The notes: a model not told the origin generated them from the letters alone. Positions 16,568 to 26,008 are shown, counted from the stretch's first letter. The stretch: 31,517 nt of DNA from MADRE2 sp964397015 (GCA_964397015.1 CAYNHL010000028.1:1-31517); one strand, 5' to 3'. Program-made: numbers and translations.

Positions 16568-19201
16568 ATGATTAAACATGCTTTGATTTGTATCCTTGCA
16601 GCAGCTCTTTTGTTGTTGGCCGGTACCGGACCCGCTTTTGCCAAAGCCGACCAGTCAGTGGGAATCCTCCCGTTTACACTTTATGCCGATCAACCGGATT
16701 CTCTTTTAGGAAAAAAAATTCCCCTGATGATTGCCCAGAAGCTTGAAGACGAAGGGGCCAAAACTGTTTTTTTCAAAGAAGAAACAGATACCGGCCTTTT
16801 GACCGACGATGCGATTCTGGCATTGGGAAAAAAGGCCGGTACAGATTACATGCTGTCAGGAAGTGTCTTTGTTTCAGGAACCAGTTTCAGTATCGATACC
16901 ACTTTGCTCACCACTGAAAAGCCCCATGCACCCGCTGCCTTTTCTGCCGAAGCCCCTGACTTTGACAACCTGCTTTCCGCAGTGAACCGCATCACCCGGG
17001 AAATAATCAGCAAGATATTCAAAAAACAGATTATCACGACCATAAGCGTCACCGGAAACAAGAGAGTCGAAACCGATGCCATCCTCAATATTATCGACAG
17101 TAAAACAGGTGATATTTTCAAGGAGGAAAAACTGAGTGAAGATCTCGGAAAAATCCATAAAATGGGATATTTTGAAGCGGTAACGGTTAAAAAGGAAGAA
17201 CTTGATACCGGTATCAACATTGTATTTGATGTTACGGAAAAACCAAGTGTCAGACGTATCAGTTACACAAACAACCATGTTTTCAAAGACGATGAACTTT
17301 CAGAGGCAGTTCACACCAGGACTGGTTCCATCTTGAACCTTGTCAAGCTCAAGGAGGATATTTCACGCCTCAAAAGGATGTATACGGACAAAAATTACCA
17401 TAACTGCGAAATATCCTATGAGATCATTTCCCTTGATAACAACCAGGCTGATATCAAGTTTATTGTTGATGAAGGAAGCAAGCTCAGAATTCAAAATATA
17501 ACATTCGAGGGCAATCAGCATTTTTCTGACAAAAAATTAAAAAAAGAAATGGAAACTTCAGAAAAAGGGTTTTTCTCCTTTTTTACATCATCGGGAGATC
17601 TTGATGAAATTGAGCTTAACAATGATGTTATAAGACTTGAATCCTTTTATAAAAACAACGGGTATGCCGATGCCAAAGTTTCGGATCCCGATATTGTTTT
17701 CAATGAAGACGGTATCGATGTCAGCTTCAAGATTGAAGAAGGGACTCAATACAGGATCGGGACCATCGATGTAAAAGGAGACCTGATCATCCCTGAAGAA
17801 GAGATTTACCGGAAACTGACCATCGAGGAAAACGAGGTTTACAACAGGGAAACTATCCGCAAAGATGTTATCACGCTCACGGATATATATGCGGACCAGG
17901 GGTTTGCCAATGCAGATATCAAGCCGGCTACCCGCAAAAGTGACGACAACAGAATTGACATCTCATTTGAAATAAGTAAAGGATCCCCTGTCTATTTCGA
18001 GCGGGTGATTATTTCAGGAAACCTGAAAACAAGAGACAAGGTGATAAGAAGGGAAATAAAAGCAAGGGAACAGTCTTTGTTCAGCAAATCCAGTATCCAG
18101 CAGAGCTTTAAAAATCTTACCCGCCTTGATTATTTCCAGGAAATTGATATCAAGCCAACCCGGGCATCAGCACCTGACCGCGTGAATCTGAACGTCGATA
18201 TTGTCGAAAAAAATACCGGAAGCTTCAGCTTCGGTGGCGGTTATTCAGACCAGGACGGAGCTTTTCTGCTGGGCACCGTGGTTGAAAAAAATCTTTTCGG
18301 CAAAGGGCAGCTGGCCAAGGCAAAGGTTGAAATTTCAAAAGATTCCAACCGTATAAGTCTTGGATTTACCGAGCCCTGGCTGTTTGACATTCCTTTGTCA
18401 GCCGGATTTGAGATCTACAAATGGGATTATGAATTTAGGTATTATGACAAAAACGCTTTGGGTATCATTTTGAAATCAGGTTACAAGCTGTCTGACAATA
18501 CCAGCGTCGGGCTTTCTGTAAACTGGGAAGAATTTGATATTGAAAACAACCAGACCCGGTATACCAGTGTGACTCCCGGAAACTTTTTCCACGGCAGTAT
18601 CACTCCATCGATAAAATATGATTCAAGAGATCGTCTTTTTCTTCCTACGGAAGGTTCCGTGCACATGCTGTCTGTTGAATATGCCGGAGAGTATCTTGGA
18701 GGTGATATTGACTACATAAAGTACGTTGGGGAAACAGGGTGGTATTTTCCTTTGTTCTGGAAGTTTACCGGGTTTGTTCACGGAGAGATCGGCTTACTGG
18801 ACGACCGGACAAAAGGAGACATCGATATAGATTATCAGCGTTTTTACCTTGGCGGAATGAATTCAATCCGTGGATTTGATTACAGGGACATCAATACCAC
18901 CGAACCCGGTGATGACATTCACCGCGGCGGTGAAAAATACCTTCAGTTTAACGTGGAGGTCACTTTTCCACTGTATGAAGAACAGGCTATAGCCGGTGTT
19001 GTCTTTTATGACCGGGGCGATGTCTATACAGACAGTGACAGTTTCAGTTTTGACGATCAGTTTTCAAGCTATGGGGCTGGGGTGAGATGGAATTCGCCTT
19101 TGGGTCCCTTGCGGATTGAATACGGGATTGTCATTGATGGAAAAGATAAAAGAGAAAGCGGCAAGGGTAAATGGGAATTTTCCTTTGGTGCTTATTTCTA
19201 A
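16568..19201 (+). CDS. bamA: Outer membrane protein assembly factor BamA with extra N-terminal domain
   Basis: An 877-residue Omp85 protein that folds and inserts beta-barrels into the outer membrane. A signal peptide occupies 1-25 (cut after AFA). An extra domain at about 28-150 precedes the POTRA repeats; its pattern (VGILPF..., KIPLMIAQKLEDEG, AGTDYMLSGSVFVSG, FSIDTTLL) resembles the alpha/beta TolB-N/CsgG-like domain seen in other secreted proteins. Five POTRA repeats follow (about 155-225, 226-302, 303-391, 392-471 and 472-547), then the barrel (550-877) with the lid-lock motif SIRGF and a C-terminal aromatic residue for outer-membrane insertion. E. coli BamA has about 810 residues and lacks the extra domain. 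The gene lies directly upstream of skp and the lpx genes. Confidence 0.96.
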   Translation: MIKHALICILAAALLLLAGTGPAFAKADQSVGILPFTLYADQPDSLLGKKIPLMIAQKLEDEGAKTVFFKEETDTGLLTDDAILALGKKAGTDYMLSGSVFVSGTSFSIDTTLLTTEKPHAPAAFSAEAPDFDNLLSAVNRITREIISKIFKKQIITTISVTGNKRVETDAILNIIDSKTGDIFKEEKLSEDLGKIHKMGYFEAVTVKKEELDTGINIVFDVTEKPSVRRISYTNNHVFKDDELSEAVHTRTGSILNLVKLKEDISRLKRMYTDKNYHNCEISYEIISLDNNQADIKFIVDEGSKLRIQNITFEGNQHFSDKKLKKEMETSEKGFFSFFTSSGDLDEIELNNDVIRLESFYKNNGYADAKVSDPDIVFNEDGIDVSFKIEEGTQYRIGTIDVKGDLIIPEEEIYRKLTIEENEVYNRETIRKDVITLTDIYADQGFANADIKPATRKSDDNRIDISFEISKGSPVYFERVIISGNLKTRDKVIRREIKAREQSLFSKSSIQQSFKNLTRLDYFQEIDIKPTRASAPDRVNLNVDIVEKNTGSFSFGGGYSDQDGAFLLGTVVEKNLFGKGQLAKAKVEISKDSNRISLGFTEPWLFDIPLSAGFEIYKWDYEFRYYDKNALGIILKSGYKLSDNTSVGLSVNWEEFDIENNQTRYTSVTPGNFFHGSITPSIKYDSRDRLFLPTEGSVHMLSVEYAGEYLGGDIDYIKYVGETGWYFPLFWKFTGFVHGEIGLLDDRTKGDIDIDYQRFYLGGMNSIRGFDYRDINTTEPGDDIHRGGEKYLQFNVEVTFPLYEEQAIAGVVFYDRGDVYTDSDSFSFDDQFSSYGAGVRWNSPLGPLRIEYGIVIDGKDKRESGKGKWEFSFGAYF

Positions 19202-19234
19202 ATAATTACGAGACAAAATTGCGGAGGTAGTAAA

Positions 19235-19759
19235 ATGAATAAAGTTAAAATTTGTACGCTTATCTTTTTGTTTTTATTAGTTACCTGCGGCACAGCGTTT
19301 TGTGCCGATGAGGTAAAAATCGGTATTATCGATTTTCAACGGGTGCTCACGGAATCCAATGCCGGAAAAAAAGCCCAGGAAGAAATCAGTAACGTGGGCA
19401 CAGAACTTAAAAACCGCCTTGAAGAAATGAAAAAAGAAATCGATGAACTGAACAGCGATTTTGAACGCCAGGCGCTTGTGATGAGCAAGGAAAAACGGGA
19501 TGAAAAACAGCGGGATCTGCGGATCAAGGTCATGGACTTCAAAGATCAGCAGAAACAGTATGAGAGCCAGTTCAAGGAAAAAGAGGCAGAGCTTGTCAGA
19601 AACATACAAAAAGAGGTGTTTGACATGGCAAAGACAATCGGTGAAAAAGAGGGATTTTTGCTTATAATGGCAAGGCAGGCCGCCGGTGTCATATATGCTG
19701 CGGATCATGTCGATATCACGGATAAAATAATAGTAGAATATGACAAGCTGGTAAAATAA
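19235..19759 (+). CDS. skp: Periplasmic OMP chaperone, Skp/OmpH family
   Basis: A 174-residue secreted protein. The signal peptide is about residues 1-23 (hydrophobic LIFLFLLVTCGTA, cleavage near FCA). The mature part begins VKIGIIDFQRVLTESNAGKKAQEEI, the Skp hallmark. A long charged helical arm (about 50-125) forms the coiled-coil tentacle, and a final strand (VIYAADHVDITDKII) returns to the trimer body. Skp carries unfolded outer-membrane proteins across the periplasm to BamA, whose gene lies 33 bp upstream. GGAGGT gives a strong ribosome-binding site, fitting a protein made in high amounts. Confidence 0.93.
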   Translation: MNKVKICTLIFLFLLVTCGTAFCADEVKIGIIDFQRVLTESNAGKKAQEEISNVGTELKNRLEEMKKEIDELNSDFERQALVMSKEKRDEKQRDLRIKVMDFKDQQKQYESQFKEKEAELVRNIQKEVFDMAKTIGEKEGFLLIMARQAAGVIYAADHVDITDKIIVEYDKLVK

Positions 19760-19781
19760 AATCCAGTAATTCAACCGGTCC

Positions 19782-20834
19782 ATGGAAATTACAGTCAAAG
19801 AAATAGCCGCCATGATAGATGCGGACATTGTCGGATCTCAAACCAGGGTTATCAGGAATGTCTCGTCTTTTGACGATGCCGGTGCCCATGATCTTACCTT
19901 TGCGTCAGAGCCCGGGTTTTTAAAGCAGGTTGAACAAAATACCGCCGGGGCCGTCATTGTGCCAAAGGATTTTGACGTCACAGGCGCCACGGGTCCCGTG
20001 ATTCTCAAATGCGACAATCCAAAATTGAGCTTTTTTGAAATTTTATCCGTTTTTCATCCCAAAAAGAAAGAAACTCCCTTTATTTCAACATCTGCTGTCA
20101 TGGGAATAAATGTATCTCTTGGAAAGGACATCTGTATCCATCCCCATGTATTTATCGGGGAGGGCGCGACTATAGGAGACCGGGTAAGGCTCCACCCCAA
20201 TGTGTATATCGGGGATTTTGTCCGGATAGACTGTGATACCACGATCATGCCCAATGTCACCATCCTGGAAAAGACCTGTATTGGAAAAAACGTTCTGATT
20301 CATTCAGGATCGGTCATCGGATCGGACGGATTCGGGTTTGCCCCCAGGGATAACCAGCATGAAAAACTGGTACATACCGGTTTTGTCCAGATCGGAAACC
20401 GGGTCGAAATCGGTGCCTGCAATACCATTGACAGAGGAACCCTGGGCCGGACCCTGATCGAAGACGGGGTCAAGACAGACAACCTGATACACATTGCCCA
20501 CAATGTAAAGATCGGAAAAAATACCCTGATTGTGGCCCAGGCAGGTATTGCAGGAAGCACCACCATAGGCGACAATGTCATAATCGCCGGAAAAGCCGGT
20601 ATTTCAGGCCATCTTACCATCGGCAACCAGGTCATAGTAGGTCCGAATGCCGGGGTTGTAAGTGATGTCGATGACAACCAGGTGGTTTCCGGCTACCCGC
20701 ATATGCCGCATCGAAAATGGCTGAAAATATCAGCCTTGATTCCGCGGCTTCTCGATTTCAGGAAAAAACTTGGAACACTTGAAAAACGGATCTCTTTTCT
20801 TGAAAAAGATGGTCACCGTTTGGAGAAAAAATGA
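19782..20834 (+). CDS. lpxD: UDP-3-O-acylglucosamine N-acyltransferase LpxD
   Basis: A 350-residue acyltransferase for the third step of lipid A synthesis: it adds a second hydroxyacyl chain from acyl carrier protein to the amino group of UDP-3-O-acylglucosamine. An N-terminal uridine-binding domain (1-100) precedes a left-handed beta-helix of hexapeptide repeats (about 105-310). The catalytic His is H240 in IHIAHNVKIG, one residue from E. coli H239. A short C-terminal helix ends the protein. No clear Shine-Dalgarno precedes the ATG. The stop overlaps lpxA by ATGA. In many Gram-negative genomes fabZ separates these two genes; here it is absent. Confidence 0.96.
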   Translation: MEITVKEIAAMIDADIVGSQTRVIRNVSSFDDAGAHDLTFASEPGFLKQVEQNTAGAVIVPKDFDVTGATGPVILKCDNPKLSFFEILSVFHPKKKETPFISTSAVMGINVSLGKDICIHPHVFIGEGATIGDRVRLHPNVYIGDFVRIDCDTTIMPNVTILEKTCIGKNVLIHSGSVIGSDGFGFAPRDNQHEKLVHTGFVQIGNRVEIGACNTIDRGTLGRTLIEDGVKTDNLIHIAHNVKIGKNTLIVAQAGIAGSTTIGDNVIIAGKAGISGHLTIGNQVIVGPNAGVVSDVDDNQVVSGYPHMPHRKWLKISALIPRLLDFRKKLGTLEKRISFLEKDGHRLEKK

Positions 20835-21601
20835 TACACCCTACAGCATTAGTTGATCCTGGCGCACAGATCGATGAAAATGTCACCATCGGCCCGTTCG
20901 CCATTATAAAACCGGATGTCTGCATCAAGTCAGGAACGGTTGTCGGTCCATATTCCATTGTGGAACAATACACCACCATTGATAAAAACTGCCAGATATT
21001 TCAGAATGCAGCCATTGGCGGGGCACCCCAGGACCTCAAGTTTCATGGAGAAAAAAGCTATTTGAAAATCGGCCAGGGCACGGTGATCCGCGAATTTGTC
21101 ACCATCAACCGCGGGACAGAGGCAGGGGGAGGATATACAGAGGTCGGCGAGGAAAATTACCTGATGGCCTATACCCATATTGCACATGACTGCAAAACCG
21201 GAAAAAAAGTCATCCTTGCCAACAATTCCACACTGGCAGGTCATATTGAAATCGGTGATCACGTAACCATCGGCGGGCTCGTGGCGATCCACCAGTTTGT
21301 CAAAATCGGAGAATATGCTTATATAGGCGGCAAATCAGGAGTGGTCAAGGATATTCCTCCATATGTCATAGCTTCAGGTGACCGTGCCGCACTCCATGGC
21401 TTGAACAACGTGGGATTGAAGCGGCACAGGTTTTCCAGGGCAACATTGAGTGAACTGAAAAAAGCCTACCGGATCATGTTCAGGATCGGGTTAACCGTTA
21501 AACAGGCCACTGAAAGGGTTCGCGCTGAAGTCGAACAGATCCCGGAAGTTAAAAAATTCATTGCCTTTATACAGGAATCCAACAGGGGAATAACCAGGTA
21601 G
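20831..21601 (+). CDS. lpxA: UDP-N-acetylglucosamine O-acyltransferase LpxA
   Basis: A 256-residue enzyme for the first step of lipid A synthesis, moving a 3-hydroxyacyl chain from acyl carrier protein to UDP-GlcNAc. Hexapeptide-repeat beta-helix covers 1-185 and the C-terminal helical domain 190-256. The catalytic base is H119 in THIAHDC (E. coli H125). IGGKSGV places Gly167 at the position of E. coli G173, the hydrocarbon ruler residue that favours a 14-carbon chain; the chain length here is inference. It starts inside the lpxD stop codon. The family segment GLKRHRFS near 195 is intact. Confidence 0.97.
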   Translation: MIHPTALVDPGAQIDENVTIGPFAIIKPDVCIKSGTVVGPYSIVEQYTTIDKNCQIFQNAAIGGAPQDLKFHGEKSYLKIGQGTVIREFVTINRGTEAGGGYTEVGEENYLMAYTHIAHDCKTGKKVILANNSTLAGHIEIGDHVTIGGLVAIHQFVKIGEYAYIGGKSGVVKDIPPYVIASGDRAALHGLNNVGLKRHRFSRATLSELKKAYRIMFRIGLTVKQATERVRAEVEQIPEVKKFIAFIQESNRGITR

Positions 21602-21604
21602 TTC

Positions 21605-22426
21605 ATGAATATTGGTATCATTGCCGGTGGCGGGCAATTCCCGGTTCTCTTTGCAAAATCAGCCAGAAAGAAGGGATACAACCCGGTTGCCGCCGCCTAT
21701 ATCAACGAAGCTGACAGTGAACTGGCCCTTCATGTCCATGATATTGTCTGGCTTCATATAGGCCAGCTTTCCAGGCTGCTCAAGTTCTTTAAAACACATG
21801 AAGTAACGGAAGCGGTCATGCTGGGGAGTATTAAAAAAACCAATATTTTCAAGGATGTAAAACCTGACCTGACAGCCTTGAAATTCATCGCCCTGCAAAA
21901 AAAAAACCATGATGACCATATTCTCTCCTCTTTTGCAAAATTTCTTGAAACCCATGGAATCATTATTCGGCCATCCACTTTTTTATTGCCTGATATTGTC
22001 TGTCAAAAAGGAACCTGGACCCGCAGCCGGCCTGATAAATCCGTAATGAATGATATTGCCGACGGCTGGCATATCACCAAGACCAACGGCAAACTGGATA
22101 TCGGCCAGTCCATTGTCATGGGAAACGGTGCGGTACTGGCTGTAGAAGGAGCTGACGGTACCGATGAGACCATCAGGCGGGGGGGGCGGCTTGCAAAAGG
22201 AAACGGCGCCCTGTTGATAAAACTGGCAAAACCCGGCCAGGATTTAAGATTCGACCTGCCATCAGTCGGCCTTCAAACTGTTAAAACAATGCATGACAGC
22301 AACGTCAACTGCCTGGTCGTTGAAGCGGGCAAAACAATCTGCTTTGACCGGCAGGAGATGATCGAATTTGCAGACAGGCACCGCATATCCATTTTGGCCA
22401 TGGATCAGGACGATTTCATGCCATGA
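21605..22426 (+). CDS. lpxI: UDP-2,3-diacylglucosamine pyrophosphatase LpxI
   Basis: A 273-residue protein of the DUF1009/LpxI family, which hydrolyses UDP-2,3-diacylglucosamine to 2,3-diacylglucosamine 1-phosphate in organisms that lack LpxH. Family landmarks are IGIIAGGGQFPVLFA at 3-17, an LGSIKK segment near 74-79, LDIGQSIVMGNGAVLAVEGADGTDETIRRGG in the C-terminal domain, and FDLPSVGLQTV with conserved acidic residues. Its place between lpxA and lpxB fits the pathway order. The stop overlaps lpxB by ATGA. An AGG lies just upstream of the ATG. Confidence 0.95.
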   Translation: MNIGIIAGGGQFPVLFAKSARKKGYNPVAAAYINEADSELALHVHDIVWLHIGQLSRLLKFFKTHEVTEAVMLGSIKKTNIFKDVKPDLTALKFIALQKKNHDDHILSSFAKFLETHGIIIRPSTFLLPDIVCQKGTWTRSRPDKSVMNDIADGWHITKTNGKLDIGQSIVMGNGAVLAVEGADGTDETIRRGGRLAKGNGALLIKLAKPGQDLRFDLPSVGLQTVKTMHDSNVNCLVVEAGKTICFDRQEMIEFADRHRISILAMDQDDFMP

Positions 22427-23562
22427 CAAAGCCTTGTGGAGAATCAAAACATGTCATGATACTGACAGGAGAGCCTTCCGGAGATATTCACGGTGCAGCG
22501 TTGATTGCAGAATTGACCGGGAAGCTTCCTGGAATCACTGTTTCAGGTATCGGCGGACCTGCCCTTGAAAAAGAAGGGGCCCGCCTGTTCTTTGACATCA
22601 GAGACCTGACTGTCATGGGACTGACCGAAGTGATCTGCCGGTTGAATCATATCAAAACCGCCTACGACAGATTCAGACAACAACTATATAAACATCCCCC
22701 GGATCTCCTGGTACTTGTGGATTTTCCCGGTTTCAATCTCAAGGCTGCAGCCCTTGCAAAAAAACATGGCATTCCCGTTCTTTACTATATTGCACCAAAG
22801 GTATGGGCATGGAAAAAATCAAGGCTTAAAACCATAAAAAAGGTTACGGATCATGTCGCCCTGATATTCCCTTTTGAACCAAAAATCTACCAGAAGGCCG
22901 GCATTCCTGCCACTTTTGTCGGCAACCCCCTGCTGGGCAAAGATCACCGATTTATTGCTCATATGACCCCTGAATCAAGTAAGCCAAAGGTTATCGGACT
23001 TTTGCCCGGTTCACGCAAAAATGAAATCCGTTCACTTCTACCTGTCATGATCATGGCTGCAGACATGATTGCAGGATTAAATGAAGACATCAGATTTATT
23101 GTATCGGCAGCCAGCCATGCCGACCTGCCGTATATAAAGCAGCAGGTCTCATTGAGCCGCAACAGCAGAAATTTCACTGTCACGACCGATCCTGTGGCAA
23201 CGATTTTCAAATCGACCGACCTTCTTGTCGCTGCATCGGGTACGGTGACACTCGAGGCAGCTGTTCACCAGGTGCCCACGGTTATTGTCTACAAGGTGTC
23301 ACCTGTCACCTTTTTTTTCGGCAAAAGACTTGTACAGCTGGACTATATCGGTCTTCCCAATATCATTGCCGGCAGACAGGTCATGCCGGAACTGCTTCAG
23401 GAGGACGTAAGTCCGGAAAAAATATTTACTACGGTGTCTGCCATGCTCGAACAACAGACTCTGGACAGGATTCGTAAAGAGCTTGGAAAAATAAGACATC
23501 TTCTTGGGTCCCCCGGAGCAGCCGGGCGCACTGCCGGGATCGCCGTCAGGATGATGAAATGA
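22423..23562 (+). CDS. lpxB: Lipid-A-disaccharide synthase LpxB
   Basis: A 379-residue peripheral membrane glycosyltransferase (GT19) that joins UDP-2,3-diacylglucosamine to 2,3-diacylglucosamine 1-phosphate to give the tetraacyl disaccharide. Landmarks are GEPSGDIHGA near 17-26, VDFPGFNLKAA, YYIAPKVWAWKKSRLKTIK, LPGSRKNEI and ASGTVTLEAA in the UDP-binding half. I kept ATG 22423, overlapping the lpxI stop, because LpxB usually has about ten residues before its first strand; ATG 22456 is possible but would cut that strand. This is the last lipid A gene here; lpxC, lpxK and waaA are not in the window. Confidence 0.96.
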   Translation: MTKPCGESKHVMILTGEPSGDIHGAALIAELTGKLPGITVSGIGGPALEKEGARLFFDIRDLTVMGLTEVICRLNHIKTAYDRFRQQLYKHPPDLLVLVDFPGFNLKAAALAKKHGIPVLYYIAPKVWAWKKSRLKTIKKVTDHVALIFPFEPKIYQKAGIPATFVGNPLLGKDHRFIAHMTPESSKPKVIGLLPGSRKNEIRSLLPVMIMAADMIAGLNEDIRFIVSAASHADLPYIKQQVSLSRNSRNFTVTTDPVATIFKSTDLLVAASGTVTLEAAVHQVPTVIVYKVSPVTFFFGKRLVQLDYIGLPNIIAGRQVMPELLQEDVSPEKIFTTVSAMLEQQTLDRIRKELGKIRHLLGSPGAAGRTAGIAVRMMK

Positions 23563-23582
23563 ACCATAAAAGTTTTCTTGAT

Positions 23583-23611
23583 TTGACAAATCCGGCAAAA
23601 TACGATTAAAC
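23583..23611 (+). promoter_or_regulatory. Candidate promoter for the corC-like gene and the aro block
   Basis: TTGACA (23583-23588), an 18-base spacer and TAAACT (23607-23612 region) in the 92-bp gap after lpxB, about 45 bases before the next start. The -35 is perfect, the -10 weak. No terminator is seen after lpxB, so read-through is also possible. Confidence 0.33.
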
Positions 23612-23654
23612 TCAATGATAACAACTATAATAAAAAGGAAAAAAAACAGTTTTA

Positions 23655-24908
23655 ATGTCATCTGATATTATTATATTGTTTATATGTCTTGTTTTATCCG
23701 CTTTTTTCTCGTCAGCAGAAACCGCTTTGTTTTCAATCAGCAAGATCCGGGCGTTATACCTTGCAAAAAACGGGAAAAAAACCGATCAACTGATCAAACA
23801 GATGAAATATGATTCACATACCCTGCTGACAACCGTTCTGATAGGTAACAACCTGGTGAATATAGGGTCATCCGCAATAGCCACATCACTTGCCATTGAT
23901 TTTTTCCAATCCAACGCTGTAGGAATTGCCACCGGTATAATGACAATGCTGATATTGATATTTGGTGAAATTTTTCCAAAATCCATTGCCTTCAACAACA
24001 ATATCCTGGTGGCAAGAATTGTGATATACCCGTTGTTCTGGTTGTCAAAGCTTTTTTTCCCACTTATTTTCATACTGAACTTGATTCCAAAGGTTCTGGG
24101 CAATTTTGAAAAGTCCCAGGAACTGACCGAAGACGAACTGATGACAATGGTCGAGGTGGTCGAAAAAGGCGGGGAAATCAAGAAAGAGGAAAAACAGTTC
24201 ATCAGCAACATTTTTGAGTTTGATGATACAAAATGCTCTGAAATCATGACACCAAGGGCAGATATGTTCGTCTATGATATTTCAGAACCCCTTGAAATTG
24301 AAACCATCCTGAAAACCGGATTTTCACGGATTCCTGTTATTGAGGACAGCATTGACAATGTCATTGGTGTTTTGCATGTAAAAAATCTGTTTGATACATT
24401 TCACAAGCTTTGCACGAGCAATGTCAAAGACCCGCTGGATGTGCGCAACATCATGAAAAAGCCTTATTTCATTCCGGAATCCAAAAAACTGGATTCACTG
24501 CTTCACGAGTTCAAGAAAATGAAAAATCATATCGGCATTGTGGTTGACGAGCATGGAGGTGTCAGCGGCCTGGTCACCCTTGAAGACGTTATCGAAGAAA
24601 TCGTAGGGGACATAAGTGATGAAACCGACAGGTCAACTCCGTATATAGTTAAACTCAAAGGCGACAAGTGGCTGGTTGCAGGAAAAATAGACATCGATGA
24701 CTTTAATCAGGAATTGCCGGTCAGGATCCCGGAATCCGAATCCTATGACACTTTTTCCGGGTATGTGCTTGAAAAACTTGGACGTATTCCCAAAGTAGGG
24801 GAGAGTATCGAAATTGGATCTTACCTTGCAACGGTCAAGGAAAAGGACGGAAACCGGATCAAAACCTTTATTCTGGAAAAAATCAATTTATCCCCGGAAA
24901 TAAAATGA
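23655..24908 (+). CDS. CNNM/CorC-HlyC family membrane protein with CBS pair
   Basis: A 417-residue protein. An N-terminal DUF21/CNNM membrane domain (about 1-150) contains the AFFSSAETALFSISK and LLTTVLIGNNLVNIGSSA segments and an IFGEIFPKSIA loop. A CBS pair (about 195-320: IMTPRADMF, then VDEHGGVSGLVTLEDVIEEIVGDI) is followed by a CorC_HlyC domain (about 330-410). Relatives include Mg2+ transport proteins and proteins once called hemolysins; magnesium or other divalent-cation export is the likely role, but the ion is not proven by sequence. AAAAGGA precedes the ATG. The stop overlaps pheA by ATGA, so it appears to lead the aromatic amino-acid operon, with no obvious functional link. Confidence 0.92.
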   Translation: MSSDIIILFICLVLSAFFSSAETALFSISKIRALYLAKNGKKTDQLIKQMKYDSHTLLTTVLIGNNLVNIGSSAIATSLAIDFFQSNAVGIATGIMTMLILIFGEIFPKSIAFNNNILVARIVIYPLFWLSKLFFPLIFILNLIPKVLGNFEKSQELTEDELMTMVEVVEKGGEIKKEEKQFISNIFEFDDTKCSEIMTPRADMFVYDISEPLEIETILKTGFSRIPVIEDSIDNVIGVLHVKNLFDTFHKLCTSNVKDPLDVRNIMKKPYFIPESKKLDSLLHEFKKMKNHIGIVVDEHGGVSGLVTLEDVIEEIVGDISDETDRSTPYIVKLKGDKWLVAGKIDIDDFNQELPVRIPESESYDTFSGYVLEKLGRIPKVGESIEIGSYLATVKEKDGNRIKTFILEKINLSPEIK

Positions 24909-26008
24909 CACGCAGTAAAAATACCTTGGATGCCCTCAGGGCACAGATAGACCAGATCGATAAAAAGATCCTCGACCTTATCAACGAGCGGCTGGAAATC
25001 GGCATGAAAATCGGGACCATAAAAAAGGAGCAGGGCGGCCCCATACATGACCGGTCCAGGGAAAAATCCGTGCTTGAAAAATTGTCTAAAATCAATAGAG
25101 GTCCTGCACAAAAAGACATGCTGCGGTACCTTTTCAATGTCATTATCACGGCCACCCGCCAGATTCAAAAACCCAACACCATATCGTTTTTAGGACCGGA
25201 TGCAAGTTTTACCCACATAGCCGCCTTGAATCATTTCAATCACTGCGGCAGCTTTGTAAAACAACAGCATCTTTTTGACATTTTCCAGGATGTCGAAAAA
25301 CAATTGAGCCATTACGGCGTTGTTCCGGTTGAAAACAGCATCGAGGGAATCGTCAACCATACTCTTGACCTGTTTCTCGATTTCAGGGTTCATATCTGCG
25401 GAGAACATTATGAACCCATATCCCATGACCTGCTTTCCATGACCGGGGAATTTGAGGACATAGTACAGATCCATTCCCACCCCCAGGCCCTTGCACAATG
25501 CAGGGGATGGATCAAGAAAAAGCTTCCCGGTGTCAAAATAGTTGAAACGACATCCACCTCGACAGCTGCCCAGCTTGCAGCCCTGGATCCTGCCATTGCT
25601 GCAATTGCTTCGTCACAGGCCGGCCAGATTTATGGGCTCCAGGTGGTTGAATCGGCAATTGAAGATTATTCGGGCAATGTGACACGATTTTTGATACTTG
25701 GCAAAGAAAAGGTAGAAAAAACAGGGAATGACAAAACATCCATAATGTTCGCTACCCCGCATGTTGCAGGCGCATTGTTCAAGGCCCTGGAACCTGTCAA
25801 CCGGTCAGGGCTGAACATGCTCAAGCTCGAGTCCAGGCCCAGCAGGCGGCAGAACTGGACCTACTATTTTTTCATGGATATCCAGGGCCATGTTCAAGAT
25901 GAACTGGTCCATTCGACCATCGAGGCCATAAGGGCCAACACACTTGAATTGAACATTTTAGGATCTTATCCCGAGCACCGGACCCGGAGGAATCATCTGT
26001 ATGATTGA
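24905..26008 (+). CDS. pheA: Bifunctional chorismate mutase / prephenate dehydratase
   Basis: A 367-residue P-protein for phenylalanine synthesis. The AroQ chorismate mutase domain (1-88) has catalytic Arg and Lys in LRAQID, INERLE and GTIKKE. The prephenate dehydratase domain (about 92-268) has ISFLGPDASFTHIAA, VPVENSIEG and the catalytic T-R-F at 260-262. The C-terminal ACT domain (about 278-360) carries ESRP at 309-312, the phenylalanine feedback site in relatives. It turns chorismate into prephenate and then phenylpyruvate. Translation is coupled to the upstream corC-like gene by ATGA, and the 3' end overlaps aroE by 8 bp. No tyrA is in the window. Confidence 0.97.
   Translation: MTRSKNTLDALRAQIDQIDKKILDLINERLEIGMKIGTIKKEQGGPIHDRSREKSVLEKLSKINRGPAQKDMLRYLFNVIITATRQIQKPNTISFLGPDASFTHIAALNHFNHCGSFVKQQHLFDIFQDVEKQLSHYGVVPVENSIEGIVNHTLDLFLDFRVHICGEHYEPISHDLLSMTGEFEDIVQIHSHPQALAQCRGWIKKKLPGVKIVETTSTSTAAQLAALDPAIAAIASSQAGQIYGLQVVESAIEDYSGNVTRFLILGKEKVEKTGNDKTSIMFATPHVAGALFKALEPVNRSGLNMLKLESRPSRRQNWTYYFFMDIQGHVQDELVHSTIEAIRANTLELNILGSYPEHRTRRNHLYD

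Noticed and set aside
19277..19828. 183-codon open frame on the minus strand across skp
   Set aside because: It mirrors the low-complexity, Lys/Glu-rich skp gene, and the Phe/Leu-rich product is what antisense of such a gene gives.
23563..23654. Small RNA or tRNA in the gap after lpxB
   Set aside because: The gap is A/T-rich with no cloverleaf or stable fold; it looks like a promoter region.
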